A stretch of 64,000 nt of DNA from Choristoneura fumiferana (taxonomy: Eukaryota > Arthropoda > Insecta > Lepidoptera > Tortricidae), in NCBI RefSeq assembly GCF_025370935.1, contig NC_133486.1:8315083-8379082 (forward strand). The letters run 5' to 3'. Position 1 is the stretch's first letter. The number at the start of each line of letters is the position of its first letter. A program made the translations under genes and the position numbers. The notes beneath the pieces were generated by a model. That model saw nothing but the letters and a program-made list of their open reading frames with translations. It did no database searches and was not told the DNA's origin. Positions 1 through 13,000 of this stretch are shown piece after piece.

Positions 1-796
1 CAATGGAAAGTTTCAATGTAGTTACAAAATATGGATTTTTTCCTCACAAGTTTTCCTGACCTCAAGACATTTTGGATGTTTTATGCAGTTTAGGTTTTAT
101 AATTTCGTCCTTAGTGTTAATAATTTCTTGACAAACTGATTTCCTGCATGACGGGACAACTTTTTGAGAAATACTCAAATGCGAAAAATTAATCCAATAG
201 TAGCGAACTACAGCGGATAACCCTTTCTTAGAAAGCGTAGAACAGAAAAGTTAGAGATTTTAAGTTCCTCTTCATGCCACGGAACGAATGATTTTCTTTT
301 GTTTTATTTCATATGGAATGTTCAAAACAGATTATTAAGGGTTTGAATGTGGTATTAACGCCAGCGCATTTCACCTTACTAAAAGTAGGTAAGTACTCGT
401 GTGCGAGGAAAACAAGGAAAAAAACAAGGATAAAAGTAATTAATTGGCTTTGCTTCACGAAATCACCCATAGCTAATGAAAGAGTTGAAAAAAAACCAGT
501 GCTATTTTAAAGAAAAAGACCATAGGGAACTTAATGTTTTAAACTAACGTGATTTTCACTCATAGTGAAAATACCACCAACGGGACTTATCAGGCTAACA
601 CACACATAACATGTCAGAGTCCTACATGGTACTGCTCAGGAACTGTATAGAAGGGAGTAACTTTTTTTATCGAGGACAGCACTATCTACGGATTGATGGC
701 GTTGCTATGGGTATTGGGTAGTCCCGCGGCTCTTGTGATGGCCAATATCTGAATTAAACATTTTGAGACGTTATAGATCTACGAGTACAAGCGTGG

Positions 797-900
797 AAAG
801 TTACTACTCGTGACCACGGCCACTGCAATGTTGCCGAAACGTCGAAGTAAATATACTCGTGTGTTAGAAGTCCCGTTGGTAGTATTTTGACCATGGGCAA
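797..900 (+). repeat. Penelope-like pseudo-LTR fragment
   Basis: Contains CTCGTGACCACGGCCACTG followed by TTGCCGAAACGTCGA, also found at 14295-14340 and 18025-18065. The 18-kb copy lies next to GIY-YIG coding sequence, which ties this block to Penelope-like elements. Confidence 0.6.
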
Positions 901-1210
901 CTATGTATGTAAAGTGGACCAAAAACCAACTGAGATGAGAGTTGGCATAAGATAGGTCTTTATATGTACTTCTACTTCATTTCATTCTATGCGCGCCAAG
1001 TTTAATTCTTCCACTGCAAAACTGAGGTATTCATTCATATTTTAGTCAGAGTAAATATGAAAGAAAGAAGAAACTGTGTTTTACCTGGAGAATACCCGCA
1101 GAACACTTTATTATTTTATATCGTTAACATTATGGATGAATATCATAACTTGATAATTATAAAATTGTTCAAAAAAGTGCTTAATTGGCTACGAAGATAT
1201 TTTTATTTGG

Positions 1211-1501
1211 AAGCCGTGGTGGCAAATCCAAAGTGGCAAGTCGTGGGTTCAAACCCCGGCTCGAACCTCTGAGTTTTTCGAAATCTATGTGCAAAATTAC
1301 ATTTTAAATTTACCACGAGCTTTACAGTGAAAGAAAACATCGTTAGGAAACCTGCACAACCTGCAAAGCAATACAATAGTGTGTGTGAATTTCCCAATCC
1401 GCACTGGGCGTGCGTGGGAACTGCGGCCCAAGCCCTCTCATTCTGAGGAGAGGCCTGCGCCCAGCAGTGGGATATATATAGGCTGGAATGATGATGATGA
1501 A
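1211..1501 (+). mobile_element. tRNA-derived SINE (family 1)
   Basis: Starts with AAGCCGTGGTGGC, has a B-box-like GGGTTCAAACCCCGGCTCG, the TTACCACGAGCTTTACAG body, GCCCAGCAGTGGG and a (GAT)n tail. Other copies: 7164, 16849, 35376 and 48866. Confidence 0.75.
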
Positions 1502-2062
1502 ATTTTCATTTTACTCACCTCGGTCATCCTCGGTACCCGAGTAAATCTGTCTTAACTACCCTCCATTTTAAAGCATTTGTAAGGTGAACTGACCAGGTAA
1601 AACAGTTTCTCGTAGATCGCACTTACACTGACTATAAAATAATATAGGTGTAATAAGTATCTCAGTTATGCAATCGAATTCAACTTTGTGCCCATAATAA
1701 TGAAATTAAGCTGCTTATCTAAAGTAGACCTTTTTGATGACCTAACTCCAAACTTCATCCGTTTTTATAGATAAGTATGATATTTAATTTTTTTTAACAA
1801 CACTCATACGAACTTTTTCGACAATCACATTTTTTAAAATATTTATTGTAAGTACGTTAACCACTTTTCAAGGAACTCAATAATACAGGTATACATGCAT
1901 ATGCAACTGGGCCGAAATATCGAGCTATCCTAAAATCAAGGCACGCGGAACAAAACCCGAATTCAAATCTTAAAAATAATATCCCAAGATTGGAAAAAAA
2001 GATATAAAATAAAAACTTTTTAAAAAAAAGAAACGCCGAAAAAACTGAAAAGCAAAAAATAA

Positions 2063-2268
2063 TAAAGTTAAATACTTAGGTATACGTAAGTAAAGTATAC
2101 CTAGGTACCAGTTTGAAGTCGCGTGCCTCAGCACTAGTCGGGAGGAGTGGACTTATAGACGTCTACCTGATGGGCTTCTATCACTCCTCCTGGCTCGTGC
2201 TGAGGCCCCGACTTCAAACTGGTACGTAGGTATACTTTACTTACATATACCTAAGTATTTAACTTTAT
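2063..2268. repeat. Foldback MITE (about 85-bp arms)
   Basis: Near-perfect hairpin: the left arm from AAAGTTAAATACTTAGGTAT through ACCAGTTTGAAGTCG recurs inverted as CGACTTCAAACTGGT through ACCTAAGTATTTAACTTT. The arms would form a strong cruciform. Confidence 0.75.
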
Positions 2269-2288
2269 TTCACTGTCAGATCAGTACA

Positions 2289-2413
2289 ATGTTAGAACTC
2301 TTAGAACAGTCACAAAAATATCTAACACGCCCTTCTGAACCTAGAAATAGAGTCGTATCAGATATTTAAGCACGCTTGTTGTGTCAGATATTGATGCTGG
2401 TGACTGTACAATG
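2289..2413. repeat. MITE, copy 1 (GTACAGTnACCAGCAT family)
   Basis: Shares TAGAAATAGAGTCGTA, CAGATATTTA and a terminal GATGCTGGTGACTGTAC with the better-preserved copy at 46672-46806. Confidence 0.5.
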
Positions 2414-3811
2414 AAAATTATACCTTATGGAAAAAGCTAGTTACGCGGTATTGCAGTATCACGAACGATTAGTGACTTTTTGCAGTAAACCAACGATATC
2501 GTCCCGCCCAGATGCAGTGGCACAGATTTGACTATGGATTTTATAAATAAAACATAAAGTAATTTATTACCACATTGAAAAAAAAAATACAATTAACATA
2601 ACAGAAACACAACAAATACTTAAAAAGTAAATTTAGAATTACATAATATTCAAAAAGGAAAAACGAAAAAAAAAACATACAAAAAAAAAACAACAAACTC
2701 GTTACAGATATGTTGCAATAGGCTCAATCTCACCATTTACATCACAGCAAAATAAAGCGTTTCCGTTGGTTTCCGTTTTGATATAAATTATATTATATTT
2801 TATGTTCTAACGGTAGAATACTTATATGTCAATGGTTTCCGTGCATATTTTTAAGCACCTTAGACATCATAGATATTCATGACGGCGGTGACAGTTAGGC
2901 TGACGAGCGGTTTACGTGGACAAATAGGCCTTACAGATATTATAATGAATAATGTGGAAGTCGGATCTCAATTAGAATACGACGGCCCCTGAAGTGTCAA
3001 TCAATTATTATGTTTATTTTATTTATTAATAAAGCACATTGAACCTTATGGTACAAAACCAAAACACTCGCACTTTAATTAAAAACACTTATAAAAAGTA
3101 AAATACATTAATTGACGAAACAAAATGTCAAACGCAGCAATTCAGAATAATAATAAATTAATAATACAAAGCGATGTCAAAGGATATTTAAATAAATGGT
3201 ATAAAACAAAAATGTTAAATGCTCGTCATTTTTATACCGTTTAGAATCTTAATGTTTTAGTTTTTATTTTATCCTTAATTATTGTTATTATTTTTAAATT
3301 TAATTCTAATTTGACATTGTAATTCTATTTTTAACTGTCATTTTATTGTAATTTGCTACTATCATATATTATTATTTTTTGTATACAATTTGACTATCCT
3401 TTTGTGAATTTCTTATAATTACCTTAATGTATAATGCATTTTTTCATAAGGAAATAAATGAATCTTAATCTAATCTATTATTTAGTGTCAGTTGACAAAA
3501 CATCTGTACAATAGGTACTAAAGCTAATTTAGAGGGCACCATAATTATGAACTAGATTTGAGGACTAACAGATTGTGGCGATCAGGGACCACGCAGGCAG
3601 GGTATCCCACTCCTTAGCTGTCCGGATTACCTATAAAGGACGAGCGAAAATGATTTGTGCGAATTTTAGAAACACTGACAACATAAGGGCGAAGCCCCCG
3701 CCTACTTCTGGTGAAAGAAAGGAGCTGGTGGCATAAGAACGTGTAGTTACGACGCACATTCCCCGAAATGTAATCTGTATATATTGAGATTTTCATTCCT
3801 TTTTATTTTAG

Positions 3812-4041
3812 CTTGGGAATTTCGCAAACGAACAAGAGACGAAGCCGAACTAAAGAAGGCACTAGACGATATTAATTTAATAGGCAATCCGGATTGTCCA
3901 GAGATGTGTCTATCTGGTATCAAAATGGGTCTTGAGGAGAGTCTACCCGGCTCGTTTCTTTACGTGTTCACCGACGCTTCAGCTAAAGACTACGAAAAAT
4001 TTGAAGAAATCAAATCTCTAAGTCAAGAGAAGCAAATTCAG
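3812..4041 (+). CDS. Hemicentin-like exon: middle of VWA domain
   Basis: Acceptor TTTTAG at 3806-3811, exon starts in phase 1. It encodes a stretch with AELKKALDDINL, GNPDCPEM, SGIKMGLEESLPGSF and YVFTDASAKDY. GGDCPEM-type and FTDA-type motifs are the hemicentin VWA signature; the Asp in FTDA is the third MIDAS ligand. The donor reads GTCCGT, weaker than usual, but the join to the next exon (QIQ then VLFVLTGDC) is exactly as in the family. The exon with the MIDAS DxSxS loop must lie upstream of the window. Confidence 0.88.
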
Positions 4042-7000
4042 GTCCGTAACAATTTAATTTAAATTAAATCAAATTAAAGCCCATCTATGTTGGTAGCACG
4101 AGTCCTGCTGCTTTACAACAGTTATTTAACATGAAATAGGGTACTAGCTATGCATGTAAACAAAGCCCCAACCACAAATACCTACGACCAGAGATATAAA
4201 AGCTTTGTTTTTAAAAATGTTTTTATAATTTTATTTTTTATAGGAGGTAAAGTTGGACATAAATGTGTTTTTAGGTTCTTTTCGTTCTTACCGGAGACTG
4301 CGGGGACTTCGGTAGTCCTAAGAGCCAAGTGTATTACAAGATAGCAGCGGCTAGCAATGGACAAGTGTTGACGGTATCCAAAGAGAATGTCGGCGAGGTA
4401 CTTATATTTGGTATTTATTAAGTAGTAACGATTTATTTTGTTATCCTGTAATAGTGTCTTAATGGCAAAGGCTTCACTCCTGTAAAAGTCCTGTACATCC
4501 GACTGGCACTGTCTATGTTTAACTCTAAACAATAGCTTGAAAACGTGTCTAGATCATCCTGCCATCTTTGCCTTGACCTGCCGCGGCGCTGGTCATCATC
4601 TTGGGGCATTCACTAAGTGGTACCTAACACGTGCCCGCCTTTGCGGGACCATGCGGTAGAACTGCCCAGCCCAGTCCCATTTGAGCCTGGTGTTGACTTT
4701 TCCTACAATTATGATACAAGTTTTGAAGTGCAGTGTTGTACCTAACACTTGTCTTGTAACTCGTGTTTAATAACTGCTGATAGAAATTGTATGATGCACA
4801 AGACAAGAATCGTTCAGTTTTGCATAAGACGATTCTTTCCTTTAGGCTAAGTTCAGATGACAAGCGCGTTTACAACTACATACATTTTATACTACATTCA
4901 TAGGCCGTACACATGCTAACTAGCATTTTAATAACGTTAGCATGTGTACGGGCTGAATAACATGTATGTAGTTGTAAACGCGCGTTATCAAAACGCACGT
5001 TAAGCGCTTGTCAGCTGAACGTACCCTTAGAAGAGAATTTTTAAGAATACAATACTTAATTTGAAATTGCTGTATTAGGTAATTTATATAACCTTAATTA
5101 TCTATTATTCGTTATCATCTTTTATTTCTTGCAGGTCCTTGACTACGTAAAAGAGACTATAAAAGGTGACGGGACAGTTTTAACGTCCACAATGGTGCAC
5201 CCTACCGTTGGGTCTGAGTCGTACGTAAATGTAAGTATTATGAACGATTTTTAAAAAAAACGACGTTTTATTTTCGTCTGTATATATGTTCACCTATAAC
5301 TTTGACAATTGGGTAGGTGATACAATCCTACAAAAAAGATGCGAAACGTTATACTTATGATTGCGTATTTAATTTATACGTGTGTGTTTTTTGACAAGTT
5401 TACGCTAAAACGGCAGAATGGATTATAAGTACAAAAAAAATTTGGGTATACATATAGATAGTGGGACGGCTAATCTGATTACACATAGGCTATTTGTTAT
5501 CCCGATATTCCACCGGGATCGAGATAAAATTCCAAAATTTATCTAGCTAAGCTCTAGAGAGATGTGGCACGGGTGGTTTTAATGCAACGTTAATGTCGAA
5601 CATAATGTGTCTATACCGTGTGTGGCCTGTAACACGGGCAAATAATTAAAACGTAGATCGTACTCGTCAAACTGAACAACATTAGTTCAGCGACTTTTAA
5701 AAATAATTAGTTTTTTCATTTTTATTACACTTTAAAGTTTATATGAAGAAGCAATGTAAGGCAAAATGTTTGATATTTTGTAGTGTGACAGGCGACGTCA
5801 GTTGGGTTCTAGGATGGTGTACATTGAATTTACGATTAATTTTGTTAGAAAAAAATCAAAATGTAAGTTTTGATTTTAATTAAGTGAGACCATGATGATC
5901 CGATTACCGGTGATCTATAGAGCCTCTATTTTTAATATTATCCCCGGTTCTGGGCCACACAATGTATTGATCCTGAAATTTCAATCCAAACACCAAATCT
6001 CATGGTTTACGCTAGCGAAACTGCTGCGGGTAAAAGCTAGTTGACTAATAATTTCATGAAGTTATTATTTATAATTTCATAAAGATTTTCTGAGATAAGC
6101 CTAACTGGGGTAGGCCTTACTACCTACTCTACCTAGAGAACCCCTATTAACCCTTTATAGATTTGAAATTTTTGATTTTCCAGTTTGACATTGATGACAA
6201 AATCGAGTACGCCTTGGTGTCTACTTCAGGATCCGACGTTACACTTAAAGTTTCTAAGGACGGCATAGAGCTGCCTGGCAAACAAGTGACATGGACTAAA
6301 AATGTCAAGGTGTGTGATACCACGTAATCGTCAACAAAGGCTCTTCATACCTTCATACCTGCTGAGCTGGCAACGTTGCATTTTTGTTAGTTTTTCTCGA
6401 TTATTCCATAAAAAAATAATGAAAATTAAAAATGTGGTCTGATAGAACTGTTCTTAATATACTTATAAGTTTGTAATGTGGGGCGTTGGGAGACGTGTAA
6501 AACTACAGAGCTCTGAGTAAATACTGAGTTTATTGTACAACCTTAAGACTATTTATATGACACATAATGGGAGAGTGTGTGTGAGGCGCACACTACAAAA
6601 TGTACTGTGTCTACTCCAATAATTATTCGTGATAGACTTTTATAAGTATTCTTTATAAACGAACAAATGTTTAATAACGGATTTTAAAGAAAATAAAAGT
6701 CTATCACGCATAATTATTGCAGTAGACACATTAACTTATATTTCAAGAACAGTTTTATCAGACCACATTTTTAATTTTCATTAAATTTTTATGGAATAAT
6801 CGAGAAAAACTAACAAAAATGCACAAACCGAGCTTTTTAGCGCATATTGCATTCATTTAATCCCTTGGTGTATATTGAATTGCTTGTGAAGCTTTAGTTT
6901 TGAAACTCATTAAGTATTTAAGATAATTGAGGATTTAGGTACTCTATAAATCATACACTGTAGGAGCACTATTATCTACTTGTAGTTTGTTTGATAGAGA

Positions 7001-10000
7001 AAAATCCAAAAACTCTAAAAAATAAAATAAACCCTTAGTAGGTAGGTACGGCGTAAAAACCTTCGCTACAGGTGAGTTTTGGAAAAACTAGATATTTTCT
7101 ATCACGTATACTTACTTAGGTATAGATAGTGGGACATATAAGGGTATATGTAAGGTCTAATGTGAAGCCGTGGTGGCCTAGTGGTTTGACCTAGGGTCCT
7201 AGAGGGTCGCGGTTTCGAATCCCGGCTCGCACCTCTTGAGTTTTTCGAAATTCATGTGCGGAATTACATTTCTAATTTACCACGAGCTTTGCGGTGAAGG
7301 AAAACATCGTGAGGAAACCTGCACAAACTTGCGAAGTGATTCAATGGTGCGTGCGAAGTTCCCAATCCGCATTGGGCCCGCGTGGGAACTATGGCCCAAG
7401 CCCTCTTGTTCTTAGAGGAGGCCTGTGCCCAGCAATGGGACGTATATAGGCTGGGATGATGATACTTACATAGGTATGTATGAGTGAGAATCACGAAAGT
7501 TTAAAACATTATACTGACTTAGGTACACGTTACATTCTTAAAATATGTTTTTTGTTTGAGTAATACGAAGAAAATAAATACTTGAAAAACACGCGCATTC
7601 TGAGCAACCGATCTTGACCCACCGCGCATGGCTCCTCCTTCACTTCCTTCCCCCTTCCATGTTAATTAGAGCTAAAAACTCGGTAGCCCTTTAAAGTGAG
7701 TTATAAAACAGACGTATGTATTAATCACTTTAGGCCCTGTAAATTACATTAATTTCAAATAGTACTGATTTACAAAAAGGTAACATGTACCTTACTACTT
7801 CTAACTTACCTTACCATATTAAGGTAGTAAATATATCCGTATATTTTTATTCAAACTCGTTAAGCAAGAAGTGTCCATCTATAGCTTGTAACTAAAGTTT
7901 TTTTTTTTTTTTTTTTATTCGACTGGAACGCAAACGAGCAAGTGGGTCTCCTAAAGTATACCTAAAATTTAAACCGCAACAAACGTCTTTCAAGAATTTA
8001 AGTAATGTTGAAATGTCAGTTATTACGCAACGGTGCCATGCTATTGAGAGCAGATAGATTGAGGTTCACGTCTAATAAACCACTCTACCTACTCTAAAGT
8101 CTCTTGATTTGATTTACCTATTCTCTGGTTATTTTTGATTTCAGGTGTTGAAGCTCGTTGGTATAACTCCCGGATCGTATCGAGCCGCGGTGCGCGGCAG
8201 TTCTGAAGTCAATGTCATGGTATTCGGAAGGACTGACTTCAATTTCAAATTCGGTTTCTCTAACAATGAACAAAATTCGTTAAAGTACACCGAGACACAA
8301 CCGATTACAGGTATGTAAACTTATTGCGTATTATCATGGAATTATAATTGCGATTTTTTGATCTTGTTTAGGTCCGAAACGATCGCGTACACCATTCCAT
8401 AGAGCTAAACGTAGCTTGCTCTATTATCTTTCGGTGTGGAAGGTAAGATAGCGGCACATCTCTGGCCATTAAAAAAAGTAATATTCTCAATGTTGTTTGT
8501 TGCGTTTCAGGATCCGAAACTCATCTTATTATTTCCGTAAAAGACGATGAGCACTCAGTAAATATTAAAAATGTGGAAATATTGGACATGAGCGAGATGG
8601 TCATAAGACGCCTTAATTTGATTAACGTGGGAAGTAACGTATTCAGAACAGACAAGTTCCTACCACCTGGCGTGATGTTTAAAATTGCGGTATGCATACC
8701 TAATACGAGTATATTATCTCTCTTCTCATCTCGAAAGAGAACTGAATGTCCTCAGATCACTTTTAAACGGATTCAAGTTGGAGTTCTGCAATGTTTGCAT
8801 GATGATTTGGTATTTTGATACAGTAGCCGTGATGATATCATGCGTTATTCAATAACAGTTATTGCAACGGCAAAGTAAGACTGGTAAAAATACGCCACGT
8901 CGTGCGCATACAGTTTTAAATGGGCGTACCAATAAGTATGTTGTCTGCAAAATCTTGGTAAAATAGTATCATAACGGCTACATTAACAAACTGGAAGTGG
9001 TTGTGCCGGCTCGCCGAGCACGCCCTCCAAAGGCAGGGTGATGCTGTAACGGTGTATAACACCAACAACACAATCATCGTCAAAAAAACATTAACAAAAA
9101 GACCAAAACATTATAAAGTCCAGGTTTTAGAAGGACCATCTTTGTAGAAAGCCGAATTACTTATATAGAAGCAACACGACTGGTTCCGGAAAAGACCACA
9201 GTGGTGATAAATCACATTTTGAATAAAAAGACAAGAAAGCAATTTTATTCATTACTGAATTTATTTCTTAAACAAGTACAGTTTTTACCCGACTGCGAAG
9301 AAGGAGGGTCATGTGTTTGACGCGTACATACTGTATGTCTATTCCTATGTCCTCTTGTAACTACTCAACGGCTGACCCGATTTTGATAAATGGTACGTCA
9401 TTAGATTCGTCTCAATGACGCGAGTGACACTGGGTATATGAAATTATTGAAAAATCAAAATGGCGGATTTTGGGCGCCAAATGTAAGTTTTCAAAAAATG
9501 ACTTTTATTCAAACCTATCTAGTGGGGTATCAAATGAAAGCTAACAATTAGCCCATTCTAATGGGTTATAATCGTTTTATCTACCATTTTCACAAACCTA
9601 TTAAAAAAGTGTGAAATAAAACAATAAATAAAAAAAATAAAAAAACCCGACTGCCTTAAAAATACTAAAAAGAAGAACACAAGTCTAGCGGGCTAGAACT
9701 TTGTTAAGTAGCTAACTAGTATTTTTAAGGCAGTCGGGTTTTTTTATTTTTTTATTTTTTATTTATGGTTTTATTTGCATATTGTTTATTCATAACACAA
9801 AAACGCAGAAAAACAGTTGGAACTAACCAAAGATCCTACTTCCTGCTTAATATTAATGTAAAAGTTTCTGGAGATGTTTGTATGTTTGTTAATTACGTAC
9901 TAAACCACTGTACCGATTTAGATGTAGGTTATTCGGTATATATGTAGATAGTTTGCGCCCCCAGAAAGGACATAGGATAGTTTTTATACCGGAAAATTGC

Positions 10001-13000
10001 ATAGTTCCCGCGGGATAGAGATAGACGAATACTACGCGGACTGAGTCGCGGGCAACGGCTAGTTTAGTAATAAACGTTAACTTATAACTCATACGTTACC
10101 TACTTATTCTGCCATAAGAAAGGTTTCCGTTAGGTAGGTACGACGATGAGCGAAGTAAGGAGGAGTGGTTAGGAAGAACGAATGCAAGCGTGCCACGGCA
10201 GCGACCAGCGAAGCGCTCTGATTGACTAGATAATTGAAAGGATGATAACTAAGTTTGTTGGAAGGAAGCGGTGAAAGTGATTGTGATTCTGAGTCCGTAT
10301 TGTCTAACGCACGCGCACTCGCTATTATGTCATTCTATCCTCAGCCTACACCACGTGACAGAAAGAAGTGGTGAAACGATTGCGATTCCAAATACGTTAA
10401 ACTCAGAGGTCATTTTTAATACGTAGTCATTAACATTTGTCTTTACGATAACCAGTCGATTTGCTAACAAGTTATTCGGATTTACACGCTTTCTATAGGA
10501 AGACGGAGGTGTTCCTTACGAGATCAGGGCCTGGGAAAATAAATTCGTTGTAATACTAGCCGATCTTAACTTTTTTCTGATGTAATAAAAGCTTTTCAAT
10601 TTCAGTAAAGATTTAGCGTTAGCGTGCGTGGTTCTGTAACAATAGCCAATGTGAAGCTACCTGCCTAATCACTATGGTTAAGAATCTGGTTTGACATAAT
10701 TGTAGTAACTTGGTGCAACTCAGCCTAAGCTTAACTCTATATTTATACCAACCGAAAGCGGAGGGTTTTTAATGACTCGAGTCATCACATTGCGAGGAAT
10801 AAAATGCAAAAAATAAAATGAAGTGTTTAAACACTTCACAGCTCGGCAAGAGAAAGACGCTAAGAAAACAACTAAATAAAATAATGTTTAAACCCGCCAA
10901 TACAGGGGGCTTCTACAAAATTCAAAATCGCAGTTCGTATCGTTCCTTTCTCTCTTGTATTAAATATATAACCGTCAGCAATACGATACGTAATAGCCCC
11001 CTGATTGTCACTTTTTTCGAGTCGTCTATCATAGATTTTCCTATCCTCACTCGGAACAGCTTTAGTGGCAACAGCTCAGCGGAGCGAGAGTGAAATGCAG
11101 TGTTTAATGACAAGCACATTCTTCGCAACGCTTCCATGTATGTCTCATCAGGAAACGCAAACGCATTATTGTTCCAGAGTTCGTGTGATGTTTAATCAAC
11201 AAGCAATTTTTCAGGTGACTGCTACGGCTCGCAGCACAGGAAATCCTATCAGGCGTATCGCTAACACACCGGTGGAGCCAATAAAGTCTGTTATAGTAGG
11301 TGAGTCTTAATTATAGTTATTCGTTTTGACAAAAATAATTGTTACGATTGCGGTAACCCAGCAATTAATATTTATTAATAATGGTTGATAAAAAATGTAA
11401 CTAGGTTAGAAGAAATTTTACGTTTCTTGTTCCACCATCTTCTAATACAGCTTTTAATCAATGAGTAACTTATGTAGGTACATAATTATCATCATACAAG
11501 TGAACTATTATTCATTTACTAATCTTTTTTCTGTTTCAGTGGCACCTGAAATAACGGACACTGAAAAATATTTCGAAGCAATGGAAGATTCTGAAGTTAA
11601 TATTCACTGCAGGTAATTAAATAAATAGGCACAGCAAGTTACCAGAGTAACGAGTAACGAGAACGAAAACGAGCGAGCGAGTGAGCGACTTACTATCTGG
11701 CTATATTAACTTGGTCTACATACGACAAATTTAGTAGGTATCTCAAAGACACCAGCAGTTGCTCTGCAAACATTCAGAGAGCCCCACAAAAACGTACACC
11801 ACCGAGTCATCAAATCCGTCATTTTTATAGTTCTTCAATTCATTTTTGCTGCTTAGTTCCCATAACACAAGCTTTGCTAAGCTTACTTTGGGACTAGGTC
11901 AATTGGTGTGAATTGTCCCGTGATATTTATTTATTTTATTTATTTATTTATTGCCTTTTTTATTCTTATTCAGGATCCGAAAAGGCAAACCCAAGCCACA
12001 TGTAACGTGGTACTTCAAACAGCGAGGTGCAAACCAGTTCAAGTTGTTGCCAGACAAAACGGACGACGTTTTGTTCATGGGCAACATTTCAACAGACGAC
12101 ATCGGAGAGTACCAGTGTGTGGCGAAGAATAGTGCTGGTCAAGCTAGTCACATCGTCCAGCTCGAAGTTTTTGGTAAGATGGGGCTTCAACAAATCCTAT
12201 AAGAAAATTACAGAGTATCTAACGCCTAGTAAACTCCACCACATTCAAGGAGCATCTAGTGGGTACACCTTCAAGCACAAGCTGAAGGAATACTTATTGA
12301 CGCTCCAAAAATCCCATCATTAAACCAGCACTTTGTGTACGCCAGCCTAATGTTTTTGTGCAACTTATTTTGTCCCTTGTCTTTACTTATGGTTTATTGT
12401 AATTTATTTATTTAGATAGTTTGTAGTTAAGTTTTATTTATTGTTTACCTACAATTAAATCTAGGTACTTATTTTTATTTCTTAATTTTATTTACATATA
12501 GATAAGTTAAGTATATTCATGTGAGTAAGTGAATCACAGACCGTTCTGACAGAATATCAGCGCTGCAGGCGTCTAACGCCTCAGCATAAAGCTGAGTCAG
12601 CAGCCGTTACACTTTTGCGGGGACATCCAAAATCGTGTATTTTCATTTTTGTATTTATTTTTTGTTTTTGCTTTTGTGTGTTGTTTTTTTTTGTTTTAAA
12701 TTTGTTGTATTTGTTTGTCTTTGTCTTGTTTTTTTTTCTTTTCACATATTAAAAACGCCTACTCGTATCAGGGTCTACCTGAATTAGAGCCTCCAACGAC
12801 ATTAGAGATCCTATCCTATAGCCGAGTTTAGACTTGCAAGAAAAATCGTGCAAGTTGCATTACATTGCAGCGCTCGATTGACCACTACAAACTCGTTGGC
12901 TTTACGCAATTTGCAGGATTTAATGTAACTTGCACGATTTTTCTTGCAAGTCTAAACTCGGCTTATGATCCGAATTCCTACGATTGATATCTAATTAGTT

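Larger units (their letters stand above)
1..3811. other. No exon found; intron or 5' flank with repeat fragments
   Basis: No convincing exon is seen here. The expected VWA MIDAS exon is missing and presumably lies further upstream. The stretch is AT-rich with a Penelope pseudo-LTR piece, a SINE and two foldback elements. Around 3240-3475 it is T-rich and ends in AATAAATGAATCTTAATCTA, resembling a LINE 3' tail. Confidence 0.5.

Noticed and set aside
1..3811. First VWA exon with the MIDAS motif
   Set aside because: I looked for a DxSxS-type stretch next to a phase-1 donor and found none; it is probably upstream.
4150..4532. ORFs over the second VWA exon in other frames
   Set aside because: They overlap the spliced exon 4275-4397, whose frame gives VLFVLTGDC and joins both neighbours.
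10902..11001. Small MITE with CAGGGGGCT ends
   Set aside because: Only 9-bp ends match and no second copy is seen in the window.
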